NCBI RefSeq assembly: GCF_001556045.1
Contig: NZ_LSIC01000190.1
Coordinates: 76,803-140,802, forward strand
Source: Bradyrhizobium sp. CCH5-F6
GTDB taxonomy: Bacteria > Pseudomonadota > Alphaproteobacteria > Rhizobiales > Xanthobacteraceae
Direction: 5' to 3'
Length of the DNA: 64,000 nucleotides
This document shows, in pieces, positions 43,342 through 51,711 of this stretch (position 1 is its first letter; each line of letters opens with the position of its first letter). The translations under genes were made by a program, and so were the position numbers. Under the pieces are notes generated by a model that saw nothing but the letters and a program-made list of their open reading frames with translations, ran no database searches and had not been told where the DNA came from.

Positions 43342-44072
43342 TGGACCTCCTCACCAGCCCCGAAGCCTGGGCCGCGCTGCTCACCTTGACGGCGCTCGAG
43401 ATCGTGCTCGGCATCGACAACGTCATCTTCATCTCGGTGCTCGTCTCGCGCCTTCCCGAGAAGCAGGCGCACCGCGCCCGTCAGATCGGGCTCGCGCTGG
43501 CGCTGATCTTCCGCCTCATCCTGCTCAGTCTCCTGGTCTGGCTGATCGGCCTGACCGCGCCCGTGCTCTCGATGATGGGCTACGATTTTTCCTGGCGCGA
43601 CCTCATCCTGATCGGCGGCGGCCTGTTCCTGATCGCCAAGGCGACGCATGAGATTCACGGCGAGGTCGAAGCCAATCACGACGGAAGCGAGAAGAAATCC
43701 GCAGCTGGCGCCTTCTTCTGGGTGATCGTCCAGATCATCGTCGTCGACCTCGTGTTTTCGCTGGATTCGATCATCACGGCGATCGGCATGGCGGAGGACA
43801 TCAAGATCATGGTCGCGGCGGTCGTGATCGCCTGCGCGGTCATGTACGTTTCGGCCGGGCCGGTTTCGCGCTTCGTCGCGGAACATCCGACCACGAAGAT
43901 GCTGGCACTGGCATTCCTGGTGCTGATCGGCGTCGCGCTGGTCGCGGACGGATTCCAGTTCCATATTCCGCGCGGCTACATCTACTTCGCGATTGCGTTC
44001 TCGGCGGCGGTGGAATTGTTCAACGTGCTGGCCAGGCGCAACCGCAAGAAGGCCAGCACGCCGTCTGCTTGA
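43338..44072 (+). CDS. TerC family integral membrane protein
   Basis: 244 residues with about seven helices. TerC hallmarks: LEIVLGIDNVIFISVL near the N-terminus and VVDLVFSLDSIITAIGMAED in the middle, each with the conserved acidic residues in the membrane. Members move Mn2+ or protect secreted metalloenzymes. The start overlaps the pcs stop (ATGA), so the two are co-translated; no functional reason for the pairing is evident. Confidence 0.9.
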   Translation: MMDLLTSPEAWAALLTLTALEIVLGIDNVIFISVLVSRLPEKQAHRARQIGLALALIFRLILLSLLVWLIGLTAPVLSMMGYDFSWRDLILIGGGLFLIAKATHEIHGEVEANHDGSEKKSAAGAFFWVIVQIIVVDLVFSLDSIITAIGMAEDIKIMVAAVVIACAVMYVSAGPVSRFVAEHPTTKMLALAFLVLIGVALVADGFQFHIPRGYIYFAIAFSAAVELFNVLARRNRKKASTPSA

Positions 44073-44143
44073 TCGTTGCGGCCGGCGCCGAGTTGACAAG
44101 GCTGGTGCGATGGCCTTCGCTCAGTCGCGAGAAGAGGAGCCAA

Positions 44144-45121
44144 ATGATGACCAAAGCGGTCCGTGTGCACAAGGTCGGAGGCCCGGAGGCCCTGGTCTAT
44201 GAGAGCGTCGATGTGCCGGCGCCCGGCCCGGGCGAGGTGCGCATCCGCCAGCATGCGGTCGGGCTCAACTTCATCGACGTCTATTACCGCACCGGCCTCT
44301 ACAAGGCGCCGGGGCTGCCCTTCATCGCAGGGAACGAGGCCTCGGGCGAGGTCGTCGCGGTCGGGCCCGGCGTCACGAATTTTCATCTCGGCGATCGAGT
44401 CGCCTATTACCACAATCTCGGCGCCTATACTGACGAGCGCAATATCCCCTGGGAGAAGCTGGTCAAGCTGCCCGACCACATCACCTACGAGCAGGGCGCC
44501 GTCTTGATGCTGAAAGGGCTGACGGTCTGGTATCTCCTGCACAAGACCTTCAAGGTCGAGCCGCATCATCGCGTGCTGATCCACGCCGCCGCCGGCGGCA
44601 TCGGCCTGCTGGCCTGCCAATGGGCGAGGGCGCTCGGGGCGCACGTCATCGGCACGGTCGGCTCGCGCGAGAAGGCCGAGCTTGCCGAGGCCAATGGCTG
44701 CGATCACGTCATCCTCTACAACGAGGAGGATTTCGTCGCACGCGTGAAGCAGATCAGCCGCAACGAGGGCTGCGACGTCGTCTATGACGGCGTCGGCAAG
44801 GCGACCTTTCCGGGCTCGCTGTCCTGCCTGAAGCCGCGCGGCATGTTCGTCTCGTTCGGCAATGCCTCGGGCCCTGTGCCGCCGTTCTCGATCGCCGAGC
44901 TCAACAATCACGGCTCGCTGTTCGCGACGCGGCCGAAGCTCAACGACTATGTCGGTACGCGCAAGGAGCTCTTGGAAGGCGCCGACACGCTGTTCGCCGC
45001 CGTCATCAACGGCAAGCTCCACGTGCCGATCAACCACGCCTACGCGCTCAAGGATGCCGCGAAAGCGCATATCGATCTCGAAAGCCGCAAGACCACGGGC
45101 GCGTCGATCTTGAAGCCGTAG
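44144..45121 (+). CDS. NADPH:quinone oxidoreductase (zeta-crystallin type)
   Basis: 325 residues, medium-chain dehydrogenase/reductase fold without zinc ligands. GroES-like part with GLNFIDVYYRTGLY and AGNEASGEVVAVG; nucleotide-binding IHAAAGGIGLLACQWARALG (AxxGxxG), and DVVYDGVGKATF. It matches the Qor/QOR1 subgroup that reduces quinones with NADPH. AAGAGGAG at 44132-44139 supports ATG 44144; the upstream frame to 44069 is not needed. Confidence 0.9.
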   Translation: MMTKAVRVHKVGGPEALVYESVDVPAPGPGEVRIRQHAVGLNFIDVYYRTGLYKAPGLPFIAGNEASGEVVAVGPGVTNFHLGDRVAYYHNLGAYTDERNIPWEKLVKLPDHITYEQGAVLMLKGLTVWYLLHKTFKVEPHHRVLIHAAAGGIGLLACQWARALGAHVIGTVGSREKAELAEANGCDHVILYNEEDFVARVKQISRNEGCDVVYDGVGKATFPGSLSCLKPRGMFVSFGNASGPVPPFSIAELNNHGSLFATRPKLNDYVGTRKELLEGADTLFAAVINGKLHVPINHAYALKDAAKAHIDLESRKTTGASILKP

Positions 45122-45127
45122 GTTTTC

Positions 45128-45213
45128 CGTCATTGCGAGCGAAGCGAAGCAATCCAGAATCTTTCCGTTGACGCAGTCTGGATTGCTTCGTCGCTGCGCT
45201 CCTCGCAATGACG
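45128..45213. repeat. Palindromic intergenic repeat, copy 2
   Basis: Begins CGTCATTGCGAGCG and ends CTCGCAATGACG, with inner arms AAGCAATCCAGA and TCTGGATTGCTTC. Same family as 25645-25724. It occupies the gap between the convergent quinone reductase and aminotransferase genes and may act as a bidirectional terminator. Confidence 0.8.
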
Positions 45214-45219
45214 CACGTA

Positions 45220-46410
45220 TTATGCCACGCGCCGTGCCGCGCCAGCCTTGGTCAAGATGCCGTCGAGACAATCGATCATCTCGGCGATCTCGACCTTCGC
45301 GACGTTTAGTGCCGGCATGAAGCGCAGCGTGTCGAGCTGCGGCGCGTTGAGCAGCACTCCGGCCTCGAACGCCTGCGCGACGATGCCCGGCGCGATCGGC
45401 AGCTTGAGATCGAGCGCGAGCAAGAGCCCACGTCCGCGTACGCCGCCGAGCCCGTGCCGGGCCGAGACCTTCTGCAACTCGCTCTCGAGCAAGAGGCCGG
45501 ATTCGGTGACCTGTTTCAGGAAGTCCGGCTTGCTGACTTCCTCGAGCACTGCGAGGCCCGCGGCGCACATGATCGGGTTGCCGTTGAACGTGCCGCCCTG
45601 GTCGCCGTGTTCGAAGCAGGAGGCGCGCTCGGTCGCCAGCAGCGCGGCGAGAGGCACGCCGCCGCCGATGCCCTTGCCGAGCGTCATGATATCGGGCGCG
45701 ATGCCGGTGTGCTCATAGTGGAAGAGTTTTCCGGTCCGGCCCATGCCGGTCTGGATCTCGTCGAAGATGAGCAGCAGGCCGTGCGCCTCGGTGAGCGCGC
45801 GCAGCTCCTGCAGAAACTGATCGCTCGCCGGCCACACGCCGGATTCACCCTGGATCGGCTCGAGCATCACCGCGACGGTGTTGTCGTTGATCAGCTTCTC
45901 GACCGAAGCGATATCGTTCAGCTTGGCCTTCTTGAAGCCGGCGACCTTCGGCTCGAACAGCGGCTCGAACGCCTTCTTGCCCGAGGCCGACATCGTCGCC
46001 AGCGTCCGGCCATGGAAGCCGCCTTCGAAGCTGATGATCTCGAACGCGCCGCCCTTGTGCAGGCTGCCATATTTGCGCGCGAGCTTGATCGCGCCCTCGT
46101 TGGCCTCCGCGCCGGAATTGGCGAAGAACACTTGGTCGAAAGCACTGTTCTCGACCAATGCCTGCGCGAGCTTGAGGCTCGGCTCGTTGTAGAAGGCCGG
46201 GCTCGGCGTCAATAGCCGCTTGGCCTGCGCGGCAAGCGCATCTGCAATCGCAGGCGGCGAATGGCCGAGGCAATTCACGGCCCAGCCCTGCACGAAATCG
46301 AGATAGCGCTTGCGGCCGTCGTCCCAGAGGTAGGAGCCGGCGCCGCGGACGAACACGGCCTTGGGCCGTGCGGTGATGTCCATCAGCGCGTCATACGGAT
46401 GCGTGGTCAT
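45220..46410 (-). CDS. argD: Class III aminotransferase, acetylornithine aminotransferase type
   Basis: 396 residues. PLP fold type [48 protein letters not shown], and the Schiff-base lysine in [16 protein letters not shown]. Length and motifs fit ArgD/AstC, converting N-acetylglutamate semialdehyde to N-acetylornithine; other class III members cannot be fully excluded. Strong Shine-Dalgarno AGAGGAG. The mRNA leader encodes an arginine-rich peptide followed by a terminator, which supports an arginine-pathway role. No argF lies downstream; the palindromic repeat follows. Confidence 0.82.
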   Translation of the reverse strand: MTTHPYDALMDITARPKAVFVRGAGSYLWDDGRKRYLDFVQGWAVNCLGHSPPAIADALAAQAKRLLTPSPAFYNEPSLKLAQALVENSAFDQVFFANSGAEANEGAIKLARKYGSLHKGGAFEIISFEGGFHGRTLATMSASGKKAFEPLFEPKVAGFKKAKLNDIASVEKLINDNTVAVMLEPIQGESGVWPASDQFLQELRALTEAHGLLLIFDEIQTGMGRTGKLFHYEHTGIAPDIMTLGKGIGGGVPLAALLATERASCFEHGDQGGTFNGNPIMCAAGLAVLEEVSKPDFLKQVTESGLLLESELQKVSARHGLGGVRGRGLLLALDLKLPIAPGIVAQAFEAGVLLNAPQLDTLRFMPALNVAKVEIAEMIDCLDGILTKAGAARRVA

Positions 46411-46446
46411 GTCGAACTCCTCTGGAGGCGGGTGGAAAACGGGCGC

Positions 46447-46483
46447 AAAAAGCAGAAAGGCCGCACCTTGCGGGTGCGGCCTT
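46447..46483 (-). terminator. Leader terminator (attenuator) before the argD-like gene
   Basis: An 11-bp stem AAGGCCGCACC/GGTGCGGCCTT (46483-46473 with 46467-46457), 5-nt loop, followed by TCTGC and TTTTT. It lies 29 nt downstream of the leader peptide stop and 37 nt upstream of the argD-like start. A 7-nt segment of the leader (GGGTGCG, 46540-46534) is complementary to CGCACCC (46478-46472) in its first arm and loop, offering an antiterminator. Confidence 0.8.
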
Positions 46484-46511
46484 CTCGAAAACTCGGCTGA
46501 ATTCTAGTGGT

Positions 46512-46601
46512 TCAGCGGCGTCGTCGGACATGGCGCACCCTCTCGTCGTCGCGGGAGCGACGGCGGAGCATTTCGGTGCGCTGGTTGGTCCGGTTGATCA
46601 T
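46512..46601 (-). CDS. Arginine-rich leader peptide
   Basis: A 29-codon frame, ATG at 46601, TGA at 46514-46512. It begins MINRTNQR and ends HVRRRR; 12 of 29 residues are Arg, three in a row at 13-15 and four at 26-29. Promoter boxes just upstream place the transcription start within a few bases of the ATG, and no Shine-Dalgarno is seen, so it is probably leaderless, like trpL of rhizobia. A hairpin CGTCGC/GCGACG lies inside codons 14-19. Its likely role is to sense charged tRNA-Arg. Translation is inferred, not shown. Confidence 0.72.
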   Translation of the reverse strand: MINRTNQRTEMLRRRSRDDERVRHVRRRR

Positions 46602-46609
46602 GGGGCGCG

Positions 46610-46639
46610 GCAATACATGTGAATGCCGGGCTTTGTCAA
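46610..46639 (-). promoter_or_regulatory. Sigma70-type promoter of the leader/argD-like transcript
   Basis: -35 TTGACA (46639-46634), 18-bp spacer, -10 TATTGC (46615-46610). The expected start point is about 46601-46604, at or next to the leader ATG. Confidence 0.65.
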
Positions 46640-46677
46640 GCGGGCGTTTTGCCGAACACCCACCTGGCGTGCATCGG

Positions 46678-47316
46678 TCAGGTCAGGTGAGCGGCTTCCT
46701 CGGCGTCTTCGTCGCCCCAATCCGCGTCCGCAATCGCGGTGTCGATGAGCTCGCCGCGCATCAGCTTGAGCGGTGAATTCCAGTACAGCGCGATGTTGTG
46801 GAATGGGTCGGTCAGCACCTTGAACGCCCATACCAGGCCGGTCGTGAGGTCGCGCGTGACGAAGAGCTGGAGCATGCGCGCAAGTCCGCCGCCGATGCCG
46901 ATCGCGAGCCAGAGCGTGCCAACGTGCCGGACGAAGTCGAGACGTCCGGCTGGCGGATCGAAAAGTCCGAACAGCGTCGGATGGAAATACAGCGCGATCG
47001 GCGCGCTGCCCCAGACGAGGAGCAGAACGATCTTGCGGGTCTGGTTGTAGCCGACCTTGACGGCTTCCTTGTACTCGTTGCTGACGCCGTTGACGGCGTC
47101 ATAGCCGTTCGGCTCGAAGAAGAAATGCCCGGTCTGCCGCGTCAACATCGCAAGCCAGCCGACGATGCCGGCGAGCGCGGGGTCTATGAACAGCAGCGCG
47201 TAGCAGAACAGGAAGATCACGGCGCTGAAGAGGTGCAGCGTCTGGTTGACGGTGCTCTGGTGGTAGAAGCGGTAATCGTCGAAGCGCTGTGTGCGCAGCA
47301 TGCCCGAGAGGCTCAT
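46678..47316 (-). CDS. Polytopic membrane protein with Mpo1/DUF962-like histidine motifs
   Basis: 212 residues with about four helices. Near the N-terminus YHQSTVNQTLHLFS is followed by a helix pair and then RQTGHFFFEPNGYDAVNGV. The spaced His/Asn and GHxxFE motifs recall Mpo1-type (DUF962) 2-hydroxy fatty acid dioxygenases, though the match is partial and the C-terminal half (KVLTDPFHNIALYWNSP) is not part of that family. Otherwise an uncharacterised membrane protein. It reads in the same direction as the argD-like gene, but that gene has its own promoter 39 bp downstream of this stop. Confidence 0.5.
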   Translation of the reverse strand: MSLSGMLRTQRFDDYRFYHQSTVNQTLHLFSAVIFLFCYALLFIDPALAGIVGWLAMLTRQTGHFFFEPNGYDAVNGVSNEYKEAVKVGYNQTRKIVLLLVWGSAPIALYFHPTLFGLFDPPAGRLDFVRHVGTLWLAIGIGGGLARMLQLFVTRDLTTGLVWAFKVLTDPFHNIALYWNSPLKLMRGELIDTAIADADWGDEDAEEAAHLT

Positions 47317-47643
47317 CCTCGTTCCTCGCTCGCGTTGAAAGGCGCGGGCAGAGTTAGGCCGAGTCCGTGACCCCTGCGTGAATGCATTATAGTGTCACAA
47401 TGCGTTCCGCAGGCGGTCTCGCGCGCCGCGCCGCGGCAGTCGAGACGACGCGAGCAAGGTCATGCGAATGCCCGGACATGCGTCGTCCGCTCCTGATACC
47501 GCCGGGTTCGCGCCATTTCATTGTCCGCCGGGCAGAAACCTTCGCGTCGCTGGCGCGTTTGTGATCAGGGCACGCGAATTGGTTCGAACCGGACGCACGG
47601 CGGCTCAGACCAAGAGGGCGGGACCAACAGACAGTTTGCAGCC
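47317..47643. other. Intergenic, no gene recognised
   Basis: 327 bp between divergent genes. The frame of the following gene is open from 47521, but the upstream part has no protein-like composition. No clear promoter boxes were identified. Confidence 0.35.
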
Positions 47644-48591
47644 TTGTCCGACACGCCTTACCCGATCGACCTCGACAGCATTCGCGGCGCATTTCCGCCC
47701 GGCATCGAAGCGCCGCGCCTGCTGGTCGACTTTGCCGACTGGCTCGAGGGGCGCCCCTGGGGCAGCGTCGGCTGTTTCTCCCTGCAAGGCCAGTTCTCCG
47801 ATTCCGCGCCGATCTTCGACGGCAGTTCCCTGCGCGACAGGTTCTCGCTGTTCATGCGGCTGCCGGACGGCTCGGCCGTCGGCGGCTGGTATGGCGCGGG
47901 TCTCGATCGCGACAATCCGCCGATCGTGGGGCTGGGATCGGAGGGCGACTATGAGCTGCTGGCTCCGAGCCTCGACGGGCTGCTCGCCAAACTGACGTCG
48001 CAGCAATTCGACGACGCCTGGAGCGATCTGAAGCCGCGCGAGGAAGTCGAGTGCCAGACGGTCGAGCTCGCGCAATGGCTCGCCGGACGGCCGCACGGCG
48101 AAGCGGCGGCGCCCGACGAGGCGTCGCCGGAGCTACCCGACTTTCGCGGCTTCATGGAGAAGTGGAGCCGGGAACGCGAGGACTATTGGGCCAATCACCG
48201 GCTGATGGCCGAGCTTGGTTGGCGGCTGGCGGCGCATCTGCCGAAGGGCAAGAAGCCCTGGGACCAGACCCGCTTCGAGGTCGCGATCGTCGGCGCGCAA
48301 TACCAGGCGCGCGTGCTCTCGCGCGGACCGCAGCCGTTCGAAGAGGCTGCTTCAATCGAGTCCTTGCTGCGCGATCTGCGCGACCAGATGCATCGCGCGC
48401 AGCCTGAGCTCGGGCTTTGGTACTCGATGCATTTCGGGCTCCATGCCGATGGCCGGATCATGCCGAATTTCGAGTACGATTTGCGGCCGACGATCGACGG
48501 CGAGCCGGCGAAGCTCTCCGAGGCAAAGGCCGATCTCGCGCGGGCGCCAAGGCCGGAGCGGTGGGTGCCGAAATGGCTGATGGGGGCCTGA
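47644..48591 (+). CDS. Two-domain protein resembling SUKH and YezG/DUF600 immunity proteins
   Basis: About 315 residues. The N-terminal half (WGSVGCFSL, FMRLPDGSAVGGWYGAGL, PPIVGLGSEGDYELLAPSL) has the SMI1/KNR4-like pattern of SUKH domains. The C-terminal half (WYSMHFGLHADGRIMPNFEY, then APRPERWVPKWL) resembles YezG/DUF600. Both are immunity-protein superfamilies of polymorphic toxin systems, but no toxin is nearby, so it may be an orphan immunity or a housekeeping SUKH protein. The start is uncertain: TTG 47644 or TTG 47521, neither with a good ribosome binding site. Confidence 0.5.
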   Translation: MSDTPYPIDLDSIRGAFPPGIEAPRLLVDFADWLEGRPWGSVGCFSLQGQFSDSAPIFDGSSLRDRFSLFMRLPDGSAVGGWYGAGLDRDNPPIVGLGSEGDYELLAPSLDGLLAKLTSQQFDDAWSDLKPREEVECQTVELAQWLAGRPHGEAAAPDEASPELPDFRGFMEKWSREREDYWANHRLMAELGWRLAAHLPKGKKPWDQTRFEVAIVGAQYQARVLSRGPQPFEEAASIESLLRDLRDQMHRAQPELGLWYSMHFGLHADGRIMPNFEYDLRPTIDGEPAKLSEAKADLARAPRPERWVPKWLMGA

Positions 48592-48724
48592 AGCCTCGTT
48601 TCTGGGTCGCGCGTTCTCCGCCAAACATGCGACGCTGCCGTGTAGGCGGCGCGCCGAGATTTCCGCTGTTGCGCCATCGGTGCGCTGTAGCTCTTGCTTG
48701 ACCTCGCGGCACCTTCGATCCCTC

Positions 48725-48755
48725 TTGACTTAGAGCGCGCTCGAAGGGGTATCTG
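48725..48755 (+). promoter_or_regulatory. MerR-type promoter with 19-bp spacer and operator dyad
   Basis: -35 TTGACT (48725-48730) and -10 TATCTG (48750-48755) are 19 bp apart, the stretched spacing typical of MerR-activated promoters. Between and overlapping them is the dyad CTTAGAGCGCGCTCGAAG (48729-48746, one mismatched pair). It lies 28 bp before the merR start, so autoregulation is likely. Confidence 0.8.
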
Positions 48756-48783
48756 TACGTGCGTCAGTACGAGAACGGGCACA

Positions 48784-49215
48784 ATGAAGATCGGCGACCT
48801 TGCAAAACGAACCGGCTTGTCGACCCACACGCTGCGCTATTATGAGCGCATCGGGCTGCTTCCATACGCTGACCGGGATCGCTCCGGTCAACGTGATTTT
48901 GACGCATCAATCCTGACATGGATCGCATTCCTCGGTCGGCTCAAGACCACCGGAATGCCAATCCGGGACATGTTGCGTTACGCGGCGCTTCGTGACGAAG
49001 GCGACGCCACCGGGCCAGCCCGGCGGCAGATGCTGGAAATCCATCGAGAACAGGTTCGCACGCAGATTGCCGAACTCCAGGAATGCCTGCTCGTCCTTGA
49101 TACCAAGATCGCCGGTTACGCCGGCGACGAACAGAGGACGAAGGAAAATGACGCACGCCCAAACACAAGCCGAAAGCCGCTTCGATCGCGGCCAGCGGGC
49201 CCTGTCACGCATTGA
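48784..49215 (+). CDS. MerR family transcriptional regulator
   Basis: 143 residues. Winged helix-turn-helix at the N-terminus (MKIGDLAKRTGLSTHTLRYY followed by ERIGLLP), then a coiled dimerisation helix (~80-120) with a short effector end. It has one cysteine (ECLLVL) in the helix, not a metal-binding CxxC set, so it may respond to electrophiles or small organics like AdhR/NmlR relatives. Its last 68 nt overlap the next gene, and it is preceded by a MerR-type promoter. Confidence 0.9.
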   Translation: MKIGDLAKRTGLSTHTLRYYERIGLLPYADRDRSGQRDFDASILTWIAFLGRLKTTGMPIRDMLRYAALRDEGDATGPARRQMLEIHREQVRTQIAELQECLLVLDTKIAGYAGDEQRTKENDARPNTSRKPLRSRPAGPVTH

Positions 49216-49567
49216 CGGCAGTGCCGGCGAAAAAGTCATCGCTTCGCTCGCCGATATAGCTCCGGACTTCGCACGATACGTGATCGAGTTTCCCTTCGGC
49301 GACATTTACTGCCGCCCGGGCCTCGGCCTCCGCGATCGAGAGATCGCGACGATCGCTGCGCTGACGGCGCTCGGAAATGCCGCGCCTCAGCTCAAAGTGC
49401 ATCTCGAGGCGGGTCTGAACGTCGGGCTTTCTCGCGACGAGATCGTGGAGATCATCATGCAGATGGCCGTCTATGCGGGCTTCCCGGCTGCGCTGAACGG
49501 GCTATTCGCAGCCAAGGAGGTGTTCGCCGCGCATGACGAACAGCGGGCGTCGGGAGAAGCAACATGA
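49148..49567 (+). CDS. Carboxymuconolactone decarboxylase/AhpD-like protein
   Basis: 139 residues. The CMD core is visible: CRPGLGLRDREIATIAALTA, LKVHLEAGLNVGLSRDEIVE and IIMQMAVYAGFPAALNG. There is no CxxC as in AhpD, so it belongs to the decarboxylase-like group. The reaction is unknown. Starts inside merR (ATG 49148, AGGA upstream), so it is translationally coupled to and presumably controlled by that regulator. Confidence 0.85.
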   Translation: MTHAQTQAESRFDRGQRALSRIDGSAGEKVIASLADIAPDFARYVIEFPFGDIYCRPGLGLRDREIATIAALTALGNAAPQLKVHLEAGLNVGLSRDEIVEIIMQMAVYAGFPAALNGLFAAKEVFAAHDEQRASGEAT

Positions 49568-49684
49568 CCAACTTGCCTCAAAGCCTCCTCTGCTCGGCAG
49601 CATTGGTCAGTGCATGCGATCTCTTCCGCGCACCCAAGCCGCAGCGCGCTGGGTACTGAAATGGCCGGCCTGACGCCGTGGCTC

Positions 49685-51010
49685 TCAGAACCCTGCGACG
49701 CTGCCGTGCAGATCGTATTGGTCTGCGCGCTCGATCTTCGCGGTGACGATCTCGCCGACGCGCAAGGGGCGGCGGCTCGTCAGATAGACCGCGCCGTCGA
49801 TCTCCGGCGCATCGGCCTTGGAACGGCCCTTGGCGACGGTCGGACCGACCTCGTCGATGATGATCTGCTGGCGCGTGCCGACCTTCCGTTTGAGACGTCG
49901 GGCGGAGATCTTCTGCTGCCGCGCCATCAGCGCGTTGTAGCGCTCCTGCTTGACCTCTTCAGGGACGGGATTCTCGATCGCGTTCGACGTGGCGCCGGCG
50001 ACCGGCTCGTATTTGAAGCAGCCGACGCGGTCGATCTCGGCTTCATCCAGCCAGTCGAGCAGATAGGCAAAGTCGGCATCGGTCTCGCCGGGGAAGCCGA
50101 CGATGAAGGTCGAGCGCAGAGCGAGATCGGGACATTCCTCGCGCCAGCGTTTGATCCGGGCCAGCGTCTTGTCCTGCGCCGCCGGACGCTTCATCGCCTT
50201 CAGCACCTCGGGGCTCGCATGCTGGAACGGGATGTCGAGATAGGGCAGCACCGTGCCTTGCGTCATCAGCGCGATGACCTCGTCGACATGCGGGTAGGGG
50301 TAGACGTATTGCAGTCGGACCCAGGCGCCGAGTTCGCCAAGCTCGCGCGCGAGGTCGAGGAATTTGGCGCGGACCTGGCGGTCCTTCCACGGGCTCTCGG
50401 CGTATTTCAGATCGACGCCATAGGCCGAGGTGTCCTGCGAGATCACCAGCAGTTCCTTGACGCCGGCGCCGACCAGGCGCTCGGCCTCGCGCAGCACGTC
50501 GTTGGCGGGGCGCGAGACCAGGTCGCCGCGGAGTTTCGGAATGATGCAGAAGGTGCAGCGATTGTTGCAGCCTTCGGAGATCTTCAGGTACGCGTAGTGG
50601 CGCGGTGTCAGCTTGATACCCTGCGGCGGCACTAGGTCGAGATGCGGATTGTGCGCGGGCGGCAGCGCGCGGTGCACGGCATCGAGCACGCTCTCATATT
50701 GCTGCGGGCCGGTGATGGAGAGCACGCCGGGATAGGCCTGCTCGATCGCTTCCGGTTCCGCGCCCATGCAGCCGGTGACGATCACCTTGCCGTTCTCGGC
50801 CATGGCCTCGCCGATCGCCGAAAGCGACTCCTGCTTGGCGCTGTCGAGGAAGCCGCAGGTGTTGACGATGACGATGTCGGCCCCGTCGTGCTTCCGGGCG
50901 AGCTCATAGCCCTCCGCGCGCAGGCGCGTGATGATGCGCTCGGAATCCACCAATGCCTTGGGGCACCCGAGCGACACGAAGCTGACCTTGGGCGCAGCCG
51001 TCTGATCCAT
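49685..51010 (-). CDS. rimO: Ribosomal protein S12 methylthiotransferase RimO
   Basis: 441 residues. MTTase N-terminal domain with Cys in [25 protein letters not shown] and VTGCMGAE; radical SAM CxxxCxxC in [19 protein letters not shown]-terminal TRAM domain. The N-terminal [12 protein letters not shown] distinguishes RimO from MiaB. It adds a methylthio group to the conserved Asp of S12. I start at ATG 51010; a start at 51049 adds 13 residues. Confidence 0.95.
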   Translation of the reverse strand: MDQTAAPKVSFVSLGCPKALVDSERIITRLRAEGYELARKHDGADIVIVNTCGFLDSAKQESLSAIGEAMAENGKVIVTGCMGAEPEAIEQAYPGVLSITGPQQYESVLDAVHRALPPAHNPHLDLVPPQGIKLTPRHYAYLKISEGCNNRCTFCIIPKLRGDLVSRPANDVLREAERLVGAGVKELLVISQDTSAYGVDLKYAESPWKDRQVRAKFLDLARELGELGAWVRLQYVYPYPHVDEVIALMTQGTVLPYLDIPFQHASPEVLKAMKRPAAQDKTLARIKRWREECPDLALRSTFIVGFPGETDADFAYLLDWLDEAEIDRVGCFKYEPVAGATSNAIENPVPEEVKQERYNALMARQQKISARRLKRKVGTRQQIIIDEVGPTVAKGRSKADAPEIDGAVYLTSRRPLRVGEIVTAKIERADQYDLHGSVAGF

Positions 51011-51120
51011 ATCTGAACTGCCTGATTGACCGGCCTGAGCTAGTCCCAATTGCCCATAATTACAACCCTTTGCATCGTCCGCGGCCGTGCTATGGATGAA
51101 TCACCCGCCGCGAGTGAGCT

Positions 51121-51711
51121 ATGAGCGCCGAACAGTCGCCCAAAATCGTGATCGTCGACGAAAGCCCGATCCGGGCTGCGATCCTCGAGGAAGGGTTGCG
51201 GGACGCCGGATTCACGCAGGTCGTCCATATCAGCGAGATGCAGAGCCTGCTGGCCCGCATCTATGCGGTCGACCCCGACATCATCCTGATCGATCTGGAG
51301 AACCCCAGCCGCGACGTGCTGGAGGCGATGTTCCAGGTCAGCCGCGCCGTGAAGAGGCCAATCGCGATGTTCGTGGACCAGAGCGATTCAGCCTCGATCC
51401 AGGCCTCGGTCGAGGCGGGGGTCTCGGCCTATATCGTCGATGGGTTGAAGAAGGAGCGCATCAAGCCGATCCTCGACCTCTGCGTGTCCCGCTTCAATGC
51501 CTTCGCCAAGCTCCAGGAGGAGCTCGAGCGCACCAAGTCGCAGCTCGAGGATCGCAAGGTCATCGAGCGCGCCAAGGGCATCCTGATGAAGGTGAAGGGC
51601 CTCACCGAGGACGAGGCCTATGTGCTGCTGCGCTCCACCGCGATGCGCGAGAAGAAGAAAATCGGCGAGATCGCGCAGTCGATCATCACCGCGTCGGAGA
51701 TGCTGAAATGA
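51121..51711 (+). CDS. nasT: ANTAR-domain antiterminator NasT
   Basis: 196 residues. Receiver-like N-terminal domain (IVIVDESPIRAAILEEGL; DPDIILIDLENPSRD), coiled linker and C-terminal ANTAR domain (LEDRKVIERAKGILMKVKGL; EDEAYVLLRSTAMREKKKIG). NasT binds leader RNA hairpins and prevents termination when freed by NasS in the presence of nitrate or nitrite. Overlaps nasS by ATGA. Divergent from rimO. Confidence 0.93.
   Translation: MSAEQSPKIVIVDESPIRAAILEEGLRDAGFTQVVHISEMQSLLARIYAVDPDIILIDLENPSRDVLEAMFQVSRAVKRPIAMFVDQSDSASIQASVEAGVSAYIVDGLKKERIKPILDLCVSRFNAFAKLQEELERTKSQLEDRKVIERAKGILMKVKGLTEDEAYVLLRSTAMREKKKIGEIAQSIITASEMLK

Noticed and set aside
47580..47620. GGTTCGAACC string suggestive of a tRNA T-arm
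   Set aside because: No acceptor, D or anticodon arm can be built around it.
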